Source: Candidatus Methylomirabilota bacterium
GTDB lineage: Bacteria; Methylomirabilota; Methylomirabilia; Methylomirabilales; 2-02-FULL-66-22
Direction: 5' to 3'
Length of the DNA: 7,038 nucleotides
NCBI GenBank assembly: GCA_016208645.1
Contig: JACQXP010000238.1
Location: 1-7,038, forward strand
Positions 1-7,038 of this stretch are shown here, one piece after another. Within the stretch, counting starts at the first letter, position 1. Every line of letters begins with the position of its first letter. Below the pieces are notes generated by a model. It was not told the DNA's origin. It did no database searches and saw only the letters and a list, made by a program, of their open reading frames with translations. The position numbers and the translations under genes were made by a program.

Positions 1-255
1 ACATATACTGTTAGGGAGCTACAAATCTTTCGATAACAGGTCGCCCCCCGCACGGGGGCGTGGATTGAAACCACGCGTGACACAAAAGAAAGAAACTATA
101 CAAAAGGTCGCCCCCCGCACGGGGGCGTGGATTGAAACTTACAAGGGGCGCATCCTCTATACAGGGGACGTTGGTCGCCCCCCGCACGGGGGCGTGGATT
201 GAAACTCGAATCGTCAGGGCGACAGGCCAGACCACCTGGAGTCGCCCCCCGCGCG
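1..255 (+). CRISPR. Leader-distal end of a type I-C-like CRISPR array
   Basis: Three identical 32-bp repeats lie at 40-71, 107-138 and 174-205. Each begins GTCGCCCCCC, contains a CCCCCCG/CGGGGG dyad, and ends GTGGATTGAAAC. The spacers at 72-106, 139-173 and 206-240 are each exactly 35 bp and unrelated to one another. Bases 1-39 are an incomplete unit: if the first two bases (AC) are the end of a repeat, the spacer is 37 bp. A fourth repeat starts on register at 241 but matches only to 252. This repeat sequence is the kind known from type I-C (Cas5d/Cas7/Cas8c) systems, in which the ATTGAAAC end becomes the 5' handle of the crRNA. That implies + strand transcription, with the leader and any cas genes to the left, outside the window. 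The degenerate last repeat fits the leader-distal end. The subtype is inferred from the repeat alone; the array itself is certain. Confidence 0.97.
241..255 (+). repeat. Truncated terminal I-C repeat
   Basis: Twelve bases (241-252) are identical to the start of the array repeat. They are followed by one mismatch and two more matching bases, after which similarity stops. The piece begins exactly 35 bp after the preceding repeat, so it is in register. It could be an old decayed terminal repeat, or a full repeat broken by an insertion or deletion, because the following bases belong to a tandem 12-mer family. Confidence 0.8.
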
Positions 256-318
256 TACTGCGGGACGTACTGCGGGACGGGGACGTACTGAGGGACGTAG
301 CGCGGTTATCGCGGTTAT
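254..318. repeat. Tandem 12-bp GC-rich direct repeats
   Basis: The unit CGTACTGCGGGA occurs at 254-265 and 266-277. After the six bases CGGGGA it recurs as CGTACTGAGGGA at 284-295 and as a partial CGTAG at 296-300. The tail 301-318 contains a short second doublet, CGCGGTTAT at 301-309 and 310-318. No ORF-like signal covers the block. Sequences of this style (GGGGACGTA and similar) occur near REP-associated or IS200-like elements in some genomes, but I see no transposase and do not assign it to a family. Confidence 0.75.
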
Positions 319-417
319 TTGGAGCGGACCTTCGATGTGTTGGTCTGCAAACGACCACAAGGCGAGGACACTTCAAGGGTCGACCGAGAAATGAACATCC
401 TGACCCACAGCCACAGG
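319..417. other. Intergenic stretch without recognisable content
   Basis: This 99-bp piece lies between the tandem 12-mers and the first 36-bp repeat. Short open frames exist on both strands but show no motif I recognise. The interval 345-380, where another repeat would be expected from the 73-bp period to its right, does not resemble that repeat. Confidence 0.5.
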
Positions 418-526
418 ATCTCCACGGCCTCAGAGCCGTGGCCCCATCGAGGCCGTGCTTGTTGAGCTGCTTCAGCATGTGGTAATCTCCGTTTCCACGG
501 CCTCAGTGCTGTGGCTCCAATGAAGC
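418..526. CRISPR. Relic of a second CRISPR-like array: two 36-bp repeats with one 37-bp spacer
   Basis: Two related 36-bp blocks lie at 418-453 and 491-526, agreeing at 28 of 36 positions by hand alignment. The unrelated 37 bp between them (454-490) gives a period of 73, normal for CRISPR. Each block has a central dyad. In the left copy CCACGGC pairs perfectly with GCCGTGG around the loop CTCAGA. In the right copy one C to T change turns a G-C pair into G-U, so the stem survives. The right copy starts GTTTCC and ends AATGAAGC, typical repeat ends; the left copy is more decayed. Nothing similar is found 73 bp to either side (345-380 or 564-599). The repeat is unrelated to the 32-bp I-C repeat. 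Two copies are few, so a non-CRISPR dispersed hairpin repeat is the main alternative. Confidence 0.6.
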
Positions 527-552
527 GCACGGGCGGTCCCCTCTGTATCAAC

Positions 553-742
553 ATGAGCGAGACACTTGCCCCCAAGGAGTTTCTTGGACCTCGTACGAGA
601 GGGCCGGCTGTCACACGCCAAGGCCGCGGAGCTTCTGGAAATCAGCCTTGCGGAGTTTCTCACCTTCATGGCCCGACATCGGGTGTCTCCCTTCGTTTTT
701 CCTGAGGGTGAGCTGGAACAGGAATTGGAGCGGGCGAAGTGA
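553..742 (+). pseudogene. UPF0175-like antitoxin remnant, frameshifted
   Basis: Frame 2 from about 581 to the TGA at 740-742 reads FLDLVREGRLSHAKAAELL (581-637), continues EISLAEFLTFMARH (638-679), and ends ELEQELERAK. The order of a GRLS.AKAAELL helix, a second helix with AEF, and an acidic EELEEEL-like tail is what I know from UPF0175 antitoxins, small DNA-binding partners of PIN-type toxins. Frame 2 is closed upstream by a TGA at 554-556. Frame 1 offers ATG at 553, then SETLAPKE. Removing one T from the TTT at 580-582 would join the two into a 62-residue protein. No Shine-Dalgarno is visible before 553, so the true 5' end may also be lost. The stop overlaps the toxin start as GTGA, the usual coupling in such operons. 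It is a pseudogene unless the extra T is a sequencing error. The family call rests on motif memory. Confidence 0.62.
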
Positions 743-807
743 GGGCCGCCTGCAACTCCGGCCCACTGATCCATCTTGCTCGCGCTGGTCATTTCGACCT
801 GCTTCAG
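739..807 (+). pseudogene. DUF3368/PIN-like toxin, N-terminal fragment
   Basis: From the GTG at 739 the frame reads (M)RAACNSGPLIHLARAGHFDLLQ. This matches the opening of DUF3368 proteins, PIN-fold putative RNases whose N-terminus typically runs SNSSPLIALAKIGRLDLL. It sits directly behind a UPF0175-like antitoxin with a 4-base GTGA overlap, the standard partner and spacing. Similarity ends near 807. The frame stays open to 1032, but that part has no PIN character, contains the lysS promoter and overlaps the lysS start, so I treat it as accidental. A full toxin is about 150 residues, so most of the acidic active site is missing and no nuclease activity is expected. The deletion junction lies between about 808 and 888. 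Confidence 0.62.
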
Positions 808-888
808 CTTCCATTCAGGCGCGAACAGTCTGACCGCCGAACTGCCGTACAGCCGGACTGTCGCACGATTGTGTTTTCGGGCGTTTGC

Positions 889-917
889 TTGACACTGCCC
901 GGGCCCCTCCATATAAT
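889..917 (+). promoter_or_regulatory. Sigma-70 promoter of lysS
   Basis: A perfect -35 hexamer TTGACA (889-894) and a perfect -10 hexamer TATAAT (912-917) are separated by exactly 17 bp. Transcription would start near 924, leaving a leader of about 38 bases before the lysS start. That is too short for a T-box or other riboswitch and suggests constitutive strong expression. The spacer contains the palindrome GCCCGGGC (897-904), which could be chance in GC-rich DNA. Confidence 0.9.
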
Positions 918-952
918 CGCGGCACTTTCCGCAGATTTCCGCCCCATCATCT

Positions 953-957
953 GGAGG
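953..957 (+). promoter_or_regulatory. Ribosome binding site of lysS
   Basis: GGAGG ends four bases before the GTG at 962. The spacing is slightly tight, but the match is strong and no other in-frame start is nearby, so it supports the GTG start. Confidence 0.7.
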
Positions 958-961
958 ACGT

Positions 962-2452
<1,491 letters not shown>

Positions 2453-2473
2453 CCCTCGCATTTTCAAATGACG

Positions 2474-2540
2474 AACTGACAACCGACAACCGACCATCTC
2501 GAATCACCCGGCGGAAATGGCCGGTTGTCAGTTGTCGGTT
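2474..2540. repeat. Imperfect inverted repeat built from GACAACC heptamers
   Basis: The left arm 2474-2495 contains two successive GACAACC units. The right arm 2519-2540 contains the complementary GGTTGTC and its variants. The 22-bp arms pair at 19 positions, one of the three exceptions being a G-U type pair, around a 23-base loop. Because the arms are internally repetitive, a one-heptamer shifted register also pairs well. The element fills most of the lysS-lolC gap and looks like a member of a dispersed intergenic repeat family. Confidence 0.75.
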
Positions 2541-2554
2541 GTCCGTTTTACATT
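2525..2554 (+). promoter_or_regulatory. Possible promoter of the lolC-lolD unit
   Basis: TTGTCA (2525-2530, five of six matches to the -35 consensus) and TACATT (2549-2554, four of six to the -10) are 18 bp apart. The -35 lies inside the right arm of the inverted repeat. A start near 2561 would leave a leader of about 50 bases before lolC. The match is modest and could be chance. Confidence 0.3.
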
Positions 2555-2594
2555 GGTCCAGTTGGCGAGAGACCGACCGAAACGGGGTACCCTC

Positions 2595-2599
2595 GGAGA
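2595..2599 (+). promoter_or_regulatory. Probable ribosome binding site of lolC
   Basis: GGAGA lies 11 bases before the ATG at 2611. The spacing is long but usable. It favours 2611 over the in-frame upstream start at 2539, which falls within the inverted repeat. Confidence 0.5.
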
Positions 2600-2610
2600 T
2601 TAGCATTCGG

Positions 2611-3894
2611 ATGGCTTGGTCTCTTCCCTACGAGGTGTTCATCAGCCTCCGCTATCTCAAGGCCAAGCGGCGGCAACGCTCCCTCTCCGTCATCACGTTC
2701 ATCTCCATCGCCGGCGTGGCCGTGGGGGTCATGGCCCTCATCGTGGTGATGGCGGTGATGAGCGGGTTCGAATTCGACCTCCGCAACAAGATCCTGGGGA
2801 CGAACGCCCACATCTGGGTCCTGCGCTACGGCGAGCGAGGGATCGAGGACCCGGCCGCCGCCCTGGCGGCCGTGCGGGAGGTGCGGGGCGTCAGGGCGGC
2901 CTCGCCCTTCACCTATAACGAGGTGCTGCTGACGGCTGCGGGGCGGACCGCGGGCACGGTCCTGCGGGGGATTGACCTGGCGTCGGCCGTCGAGGCGACC
3001 GACTTCCGCAAGACGCTCAAGAGCGCGAGCCCGGAGCTGATCGCCGCCATGGCCGGCCCCCGCCCCGCCTTTCCCCCGGGCGGGATCGTCCTCGGGTCGT
3101 ACCTGGCCAGCAGCCTGGGCGTCAGCGTGGGCAGCCCGGTGGACGTGCTCTTGCCCCTGGGCGGGGACCTCTCCCCCCTGGGGGTGATGCCCCGCCTGCG
3201 CCGGTTCAGCGTGGCGGGGATCTTCCAGGTCGGGTTCGCCGAGTTCGACTCGAAGCTGGCCATGATCGCCATTCCCACCGCCCAGCAGCTCTTCCGCATG
3301 GGGCCCGCCGTCTCGGGCGTCGAGGTCCGGGTCACGGACATCTACCGGGCGGCCGAGGTCGCCGAGGCCATCCGCGCCCGCCTCACGTTCCCGTACTTCA
3401 CCCGGACCTGGATGGAGCTGAACCGGAACTTCTTCTCGGCGCTGCGGGTGGAGCGGATCGTGATGTTCGTCATCCTCACCATGATCGTGCTGGTGGCGGC
3501 CTTCGGGATCATCAGCACGCTGATCATGCTGGTCATGCAGAAGCGGAAGGAGATCGCCGTCCTGAAGTCCATGGGCGCCACCGGGACGAGCCTCATGGCC
3601 GTCTTCATCGTGCAGGGGATGATCATCGGGGCGGCCGGGACGATCCTGGGACTCCTGGCGGGCCTCGGCATCGCCCGGAACCTGGATCCCATCGTGGCGG
3701 CCGTGGAGTGGGTCTTCGGGTTCAAGGCCTTCCCGCAGGAAGTCTACCTGCTGGACAAGCTGCCGGCCCGCATCCTGTGGCCGGACGTCGTGGCCATCAC
3801 GGTCACGGCCTTTCTCATCAGCTTTCTGGCGACGATCATCCCCTCGCGGCAGGCGGCGCGGGTGGACCCGGTCGTGGCCATCAGATACGAATGA
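2611..3894 (+). CDS. lolC: LolC/LolE-family lipoprotein-releasing ABC permease
   Basis: This is the inner-membrane subunit of the LolCDE-type transporter, which extracts outer-membrane lipoproteins for hand-over to LolA. The 427 residues begin with the family N-terminus LPYEVFISLRYLKAKRRQ (5-22). A first membrane helix follows at about 27-50, then a large periplasmic MacB-type domain at about 51-280. The conserved segment LNRNFFSALRVER (270-282) leads into the FtsX-type region with helices at about 283-309, 328-352 and 391-411. The cytoplasmic coupling segment QKRKEIAVLKSMGAT at 310-324 would contact the ATPase. Four helices match the family topology. The ATG at 2611 is preferred because the family starts here; the frame is open back to 2539 but only through repeat DNA. 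With lolD directly downstream the role is well supported. Only one permease is present, so C versus E cannot be distinguished, and it may act as a homodimer like LolF. Confidence 0.9.
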   Translation: MAWSLPYEVFISLRYLKAKRRQRSLSVITFISIAGVAVGVMALIVVMAVMSGFEFDLRNKILGTNAHIWVLRYGERGIEDPAAALAAVREVRGVRAASPFTYNEVLLTAAGRTAGTVLRGIDLASAVEATDFRKTLKSASPELIAAMAGPRPAFPPGGIVLGSYLASSLGVSVGSPVDVLLPLGGDLSPLGVMPRLRRFSVAGIFQVGFAEFDSKLAMIAIPTAQQLFRMGPAVSGVEVRVTDIYRAAEVAEAIRARLTFPYFTRTWMELNRNFFSALRVERIVMFVILTMIVLVAAFGIISTLIMLVMQKRKEIAVLKSMGATGTSLMAVFIVQGMIIGAAGTILGLLAGLGIARNLDPIVAAVEWVFGFKAFPQEVYLLDKLPARILWPDVVAITVTAFLISFLATIIPSRQAARVDPVVAIRYE

Positions 3895-3970
3895 CGAACA
3901 GACGAATGGCGAATTATGAATGTCGAACTGGAACTTCGGACTTCGAAATTCTCCATTCGATATTCGAAAT
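3887..3970. repeat. CGAAT-rich repetitive spacer with an imperfect hairpin
   Basis: ACGAAT/TTCGAA-type words recur across the lolC-lolD gap, starting within the last codons of lolC. The 13-base arms at 3903-3915 (CGAATGGCGAATT) and 3947-3959 (AATTCTCCATTCG) pair at 12 positions, with a weaker inner dyad of GTCGAA against TTCGG. Base composition is clearly more AT-rich than the flanking genes. It resembles the kind of dispersed intergenic repeat seen as the GACAACC element one gene earlier, but uses a different word. Confidence 0.7.
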
Positions 3971-3976
3971 TGTGAG

Positions 3977-4657
<681 letters not shown>

Positions 4658-4700
4658 GGCCCGGGGCGCGCCCGGCCACCGGGGACGCGAAATTTGCCCC

Positions 4701-4729
4701 TTCCCGGCCCGGGGCTTGTCGGGTATAAT
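4701..4729 (+). promoter_or_regulatory. Probable promoter of clpC
   Basis: A perfect -10 hexamer TATAAT lies at 4724-4729 in the lolD-clpC gap. With a 17-bp spacer the -35 would be TTCCCG (4701-4706), a weak match. The predicted start near 4736 leaves a leader of about 74 bases. No clear CtsR or CIRCE heat-shock operator is visible. Confidence 0.55.
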
Positions 4730-4754
4730 GCCTTCGCCATCAGGGCCGCCACGT

Positions 4755-4772
4755 CTCGGGCCGTGCCCCGAG
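4755..4772 (+). other. Small hairpin in the clpC leader
   Basis: CTCGGG (4755-4760) pairs with CCCGAG (4767-4772) around a six-base loop within the predicted 5' untranslated region. No T-run follows, so it is not a terminator. In DNA this GC-rich it may be chance. Confidence 0.3.
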
Positions 4773-4797
4773 GGGGGCGGTCGAAAGGGGAGGTCAC

Positions 4798-4803
4798 GAG
4801 GAG
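4798..4803 (+). promoter_or_regulatory. Ribosome binding site of clpC
   Basis: GAGGAG lies six bases before the ATG at 4810, a strong Shine-Dalgarno at good spacing that fixes the start. Confidence 0.85.
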
Positions 4804-4809
4804 CCGATT

Positions 4810-7038
4810 ATGTTTGAACGATTCACCGAACGCGCCCGCAAGGTGATCATCCTGGCCCGCGAGGAGGCCATACGACTTGGGCATAATTTCGTCGGGACGG
4901 AGCACCTCCTCCTGGGCCTGATCCGCGAGGGGGACGGCCTGGCCGTCGCCATCCTGAAGAAGCTCAACGTGAATGTCTCGGCCCTCAAGGCCGAGATCGA
5001 GAAGATCGTCGCCGTCGGCACCGAGTTCTCGCCGGCCGGGGAGATCCCGTTCACCCCGCAGGCCAAGAAGGTGCTGGAGTACGCCATCTCCGAGGCCCGG
5101 TCCCTGGGCCACAACTACATCGGCACGGAGCATCTGCTGCTCGGCTTGATCCGCGAGGGGGAGGGCATCGCCTCCCTGGTCCTCCGCGATTTCGGGGTGA
5201 GCGTGGCGGCCGCCAAGGCCCAGGCGCAGGAACTCCTGGGCGAGCAGGCGTCCAAGCAGACGTCCAGCACCCGGACCCCCGCCCTGGATGAGTTCGGGGT
5301 GGATCTCACCGCGCTGGCCCGCCAGGACAAGCTGGACCCGGTCATCGGCCGCGAGGCGGAGATCGAGCGGGTGATCCAGGTCCTGAGCCGCCGGAAGAAG
5401 AACAACCCGGTGCTGATCGGCGAGGCGGGCGTGGGCAAGACCGCCATCGTGGAGGGCCTGGCCCTCCAGATCGTCGCCAGCACCGTGCCCGAGATCCTCC
5501 TGCGCAAGCGGGTGGTGCAACTGGACCTGGCCGGCATGGTGGCCGGGACCAAGTACCGCGGCCAGTTCGAAGAGCGGCTCAAGGCCGTGGTGAAGGAGAT
5601 CCAGCAGGCCAACAACATCATTATGTTCATTGACGAGCTGCATACCCTGGTGGGGGCGGGGGCGGCCGAGGGGGCCATCGACGCCAGCAACATGCTGAAA
5701 CCGGCGCTGGCCCGCGGCGAGCTGCAGTGCATCGGCGCCACCACCATGGACGAATACCGGAAGTACGTCGAGAAGGACCGGGCGCTGGAGCGGCGGTTCC
5801 AGGCCATCCACGTGGGGCCGCCCAGCGTGGAGGAGACGATCCGGATCCTGCGGGAGATCAAGGATCGCTACGAGACCCACCACCAGGCCATCATCACCGA
5901 CGAGGCGGTGGTGGCGGCCGCGCGCCTGAGCCAGCGGTACATCGCCGACCGCTTCCTGCCCGACAAGGCCATTGACGTGATCGACGAGGCCGGGGCCCGG
6001 GCCCGGCTCAAGGGCATGGTCCTGCCGCCCGAGCTGCGGGAGATGGAGAACGAGGTCGAGCGCCTCCGCGCCCAGAAGGAGGACGCCATCCGGACCCAAG
6101 CGTTCGAGGTGGCCGCCCGCCTGCGCGACGCGGAGCGGAAGCTGCGGGCCGATCTGGAGGAGCGCAAGGCCAACTGGAAGGACCAGCGGGCCAAGGCCAG
6201 GACGGTCGTCAGCGAGGAAGACATCGCCTACGTGGTGGCCAAGTGGACCGGGATCCCCCTCCAGCAGCTCGAGGAGGCGGAGTCGGCCAAGCTGCTGCGC
6301 ATCGAGGAAGAGCTGGCCAGGCGCGTGGTGGGACAGGAGGAGGCCATCAAGGCCGTGGCCCGCGCCATCCGCCGGTCCCGGGCCGGGGTGAAGAATCCCA
6401 ACCGGCCCGTGGGCTCGTTCATCTTCCTGGGGCCCACGGGCGTGGGCAAGACGGAGCTGGCCCGGGCATTGGCGGAGTTCCTATTCGGGACCGAGGAGGC
6501 CCTGGTCCGGGTGGATATGTCGGAGTACATGGAGCGCTTCTCCACGTCCCGGCTGATCGGGGCCCCGCCCGGCTACATCGGCTACGACGACTCCGGTCAG
6601 CTCACCGAGAAGGTGCGCCGGCGCCCCTTCTCGCTGGTCCTGCTGGATGAGATCGAGAAGGCGCACCCGGATGTCTTCAACCTGTTGCTCCAGATCCTGG
6701 AGGACGGGCGCCTGACCGACAACTGCGGGCGGGTGGTGGACTTCCGGAATACCATCCTCATCATGACCTCCAACCTCGGTACCCGGCAATTCACGCTGCA
6801 CACCAACCTGGGGTTCGCCAAGGGCGGGGACGCGGCCCACTCGTACGACAAGATGAAGGAGACGGTCACCAACGAGCTGAAGCGGGCCTTCAACCCGGAG
6901 ATGCTGAACCGCATTGACGAGGTGATCGTCTTCCACCCGCTCACCAAGGCCCACATGCGGCAGATCGTGGACCTGATGCTGCACCGCCTGGAGCAACAGC
7001 TCAAGGAGAAGCGGATGAGCCTCCAGGTCGAGGGGGAG
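4810..7038 (+). CDS. clpC: ClpC-type AAA+ unfoldase of the Clp protease (right end missing)
   Basis: This is an Hsp100 hexameric unfoldase that threads damaged or regulated proteins into ClpP. The 743 codons present are uninterrupted, and the stop lies beyond the window; ClpC proteins are usually 810-850 residues. The N-domain has two Clp repeats, seen as HNFVGTEHLLLGLIREG (25-41) and HNYIGTEHLLLGLIREG (101-117). The first ATPase has Walker A GEAGVGKT (204-211), pore loop GTKYRGQFEER (246-256), Walker B IMFIDE (271-276) and arginine finger ALERRF (325-330). A short UVR-like middle domain at about 412-450 (EDAIRTQAFEVAARLRD) identifies ClpC rather than ClpB, which has a much longer coiled coil, or ClpA, which lacks it. 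The second ATPase has Walker A GPTGVGKT (541-548), Walker B LVLLDE (609-614), sensor SNLG and FNPEMLNRIDE (695-704). The terminal segment that normally carries sensor 2 and the ClpP-binding loop context is incomplete here. It has its own promoter and ribosome site, so it is probably independent of lolCD. Confidence 0.97.
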   Translation, partial: MFERFTERARKVIILAREEAIRLGHNFVGTEHLLLGLIREGDGLAVAILKKLNVNVSALKAEIEKIVAVGTEFSPAGEIPFTPQAKKVLEYAISEARSLGHNYIGTEHLLLGLIREGEGIASLVLRDFGVSVAAAKAQAQELLGEQASKQTSSTRTPALDEFGVDLTALARQDKLDPVIGREAEIERVIQVLSRRKKNNPVLIGEAGVGKTAIVEGLALQIVASTVPEILLRKRVVQLDLAGMVAGTKYRGQFEERLKAVVKEIQQANNIIMFIDELHTLVGAGAAEGAIDASNMLKPALARGELQCIGATTMDEYRKYVEKDRALERRFQAIHVGPPSVEETIRILREIKDRYETHHQAIITDEAVVAAARLSQRYIADRFLPDKAIDVIDEAGARARLKGMVLPPELREMENEVERLRAQKEDAIRTQAFEVAARLRDAERKLRADLEERKANWKDQRAKARTVVSEEDIAYVVAKWTGIPLQQLEEAESAKLLRIEEELARRVVGQEEAIKAVARAIRRSRAGVKNPNRPVGSFIFLGPTGVGKTELARALAEFLFGTEEALVRVDMSEYMERFSTSRLIGAPPGYIGYDDSGQLTEKVRRRPFSLVLLDEIEKAHPDVFNLLLQILEDGRLTDNCGRVVDFRNTILIMTSNLGTRQFTLHTNLGFAKGGDAAHSYDKMKETVTNELKRAFNPEMLNRIDEVIVFHPLTKAHMRQIVDLMLHRLEQQLKEKRMSLQVEGE

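Noticed and set aside
345..380. Third copy of the 36-bp repeat one period upstream
   Set aside because: A few words (CCACAAGG, CTTCAAGG) look vaguely similar, but there is no aligned identity and no conserved stem.
132..485. A + strand open frame of 117 codons across the CRISPR region
   Set aside because: It runs through two array repeats, tandem 12-mers and the first 36-bp repeat, has no ribosome site and has no protein-like motif.
897..904. GCCCGGGC palindrome within the lysS promoter spacer as an operator
   Set aside because: An eight-base GC palindrome is expected by chance in DNA of this composition, and no regulator is indicated.
918..961. T-box or other riboswitch leader for lysS
   Set aside because: The leader from the predicted start is only about 38 bases and shows no T-box sequence or structured aptamer.
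2539..2610. Upstream extension of the lolC frame
   Set aside because: The 24 extra codons lie in and just after the inverted repeat, lack family similarity and have no ribosome site. The family N-terminus begins at 2611.
3920..3976. Upstream extension of the lolD frame
   Set aside because: The 19 extra codons are encoded by CGAAT-type repeat DNA, and the ABC domain starts normally from 3977.
4659..4678. GC-rich near-palindrome after lolD as a terminator
   Set aside because: The pairing needs bulges and no T-run follows, so it cannot be told from background GC richness.
4779..4798. GGTCGAA and GGTCACG separated by six bases, reminiscent of a CtsR operator
   Set aside because: The CtsR site needs two GGTCAAA heptads with a three-base gap. 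The spacing and the second half do not fit.

Overview
The window looks like a stretch of chromosome from a GC-rich bacterium. Encoded Lol lipoprotein-sorting components imply a diderm (outer-membrane) organism, and a ClpC-type unfoldase sits next to them. Together with the intergenic spacers of short hairpin repeats, this would suit a soil or subsurface lineage of the NC10/Rokubacteria or deltaproteobacterial kind. That placement is a guess from general impression and nothing here fixes it.

Bases 1 to about 890 hold no intact gene and are an accessory patch made of fragments. First comes the leader-distal end of a type I-C-like CRISPR array (32-bp repeats, 35-bp spacers). Its last repeat is cut off after 12 bases and runs into tandem GC-rich 12-mers. 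Next are two diverged copies of a different 36-bp repeat, separated by exactly 37 bp, which look like the relic of a second and unrelated CRISPR array. Last is the debris of a toxin-antitoxin operon: a UPF0175-like antitoxin with an apparent one-base frameshift, overlapping by GTGA the first 23 codons of a DUF3368/PIN-like toxin whose remainder is gone. No cas gene is in the window.

From about 889 onward the window is dense housekeeping sequence, all on the + strand. A consensus sigma-70 promoter (TTGACA, 17 bp, TATAAT) drives lysS (class II lysyl-tRNA synthetase), which ends in a small terminator-like hairpin that includes its stop codon. A LolC/E-family permease and the LolD ATPase follow; together they form the inner-membrane ABC machine that releases lipoproteins to the periplasmic carrier. 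The lysS-lolC and lolC-lolD gaps are each filled by short repetitive, imperfectly palindromic sequence. A separate TATAAT-type promoter and a strong GAGGAG ribosome site then precede clpC, a two-ATPase Hsp100 unfoldase for the ClpP protease. It is 743 residues long when it runs off the right edge.

The most interesting material is the left-hand 0.8 kb, where remnants of three different defence-type or mobile modules lie side by side against an essential gene. I see no evidence for a wholly new intact system.
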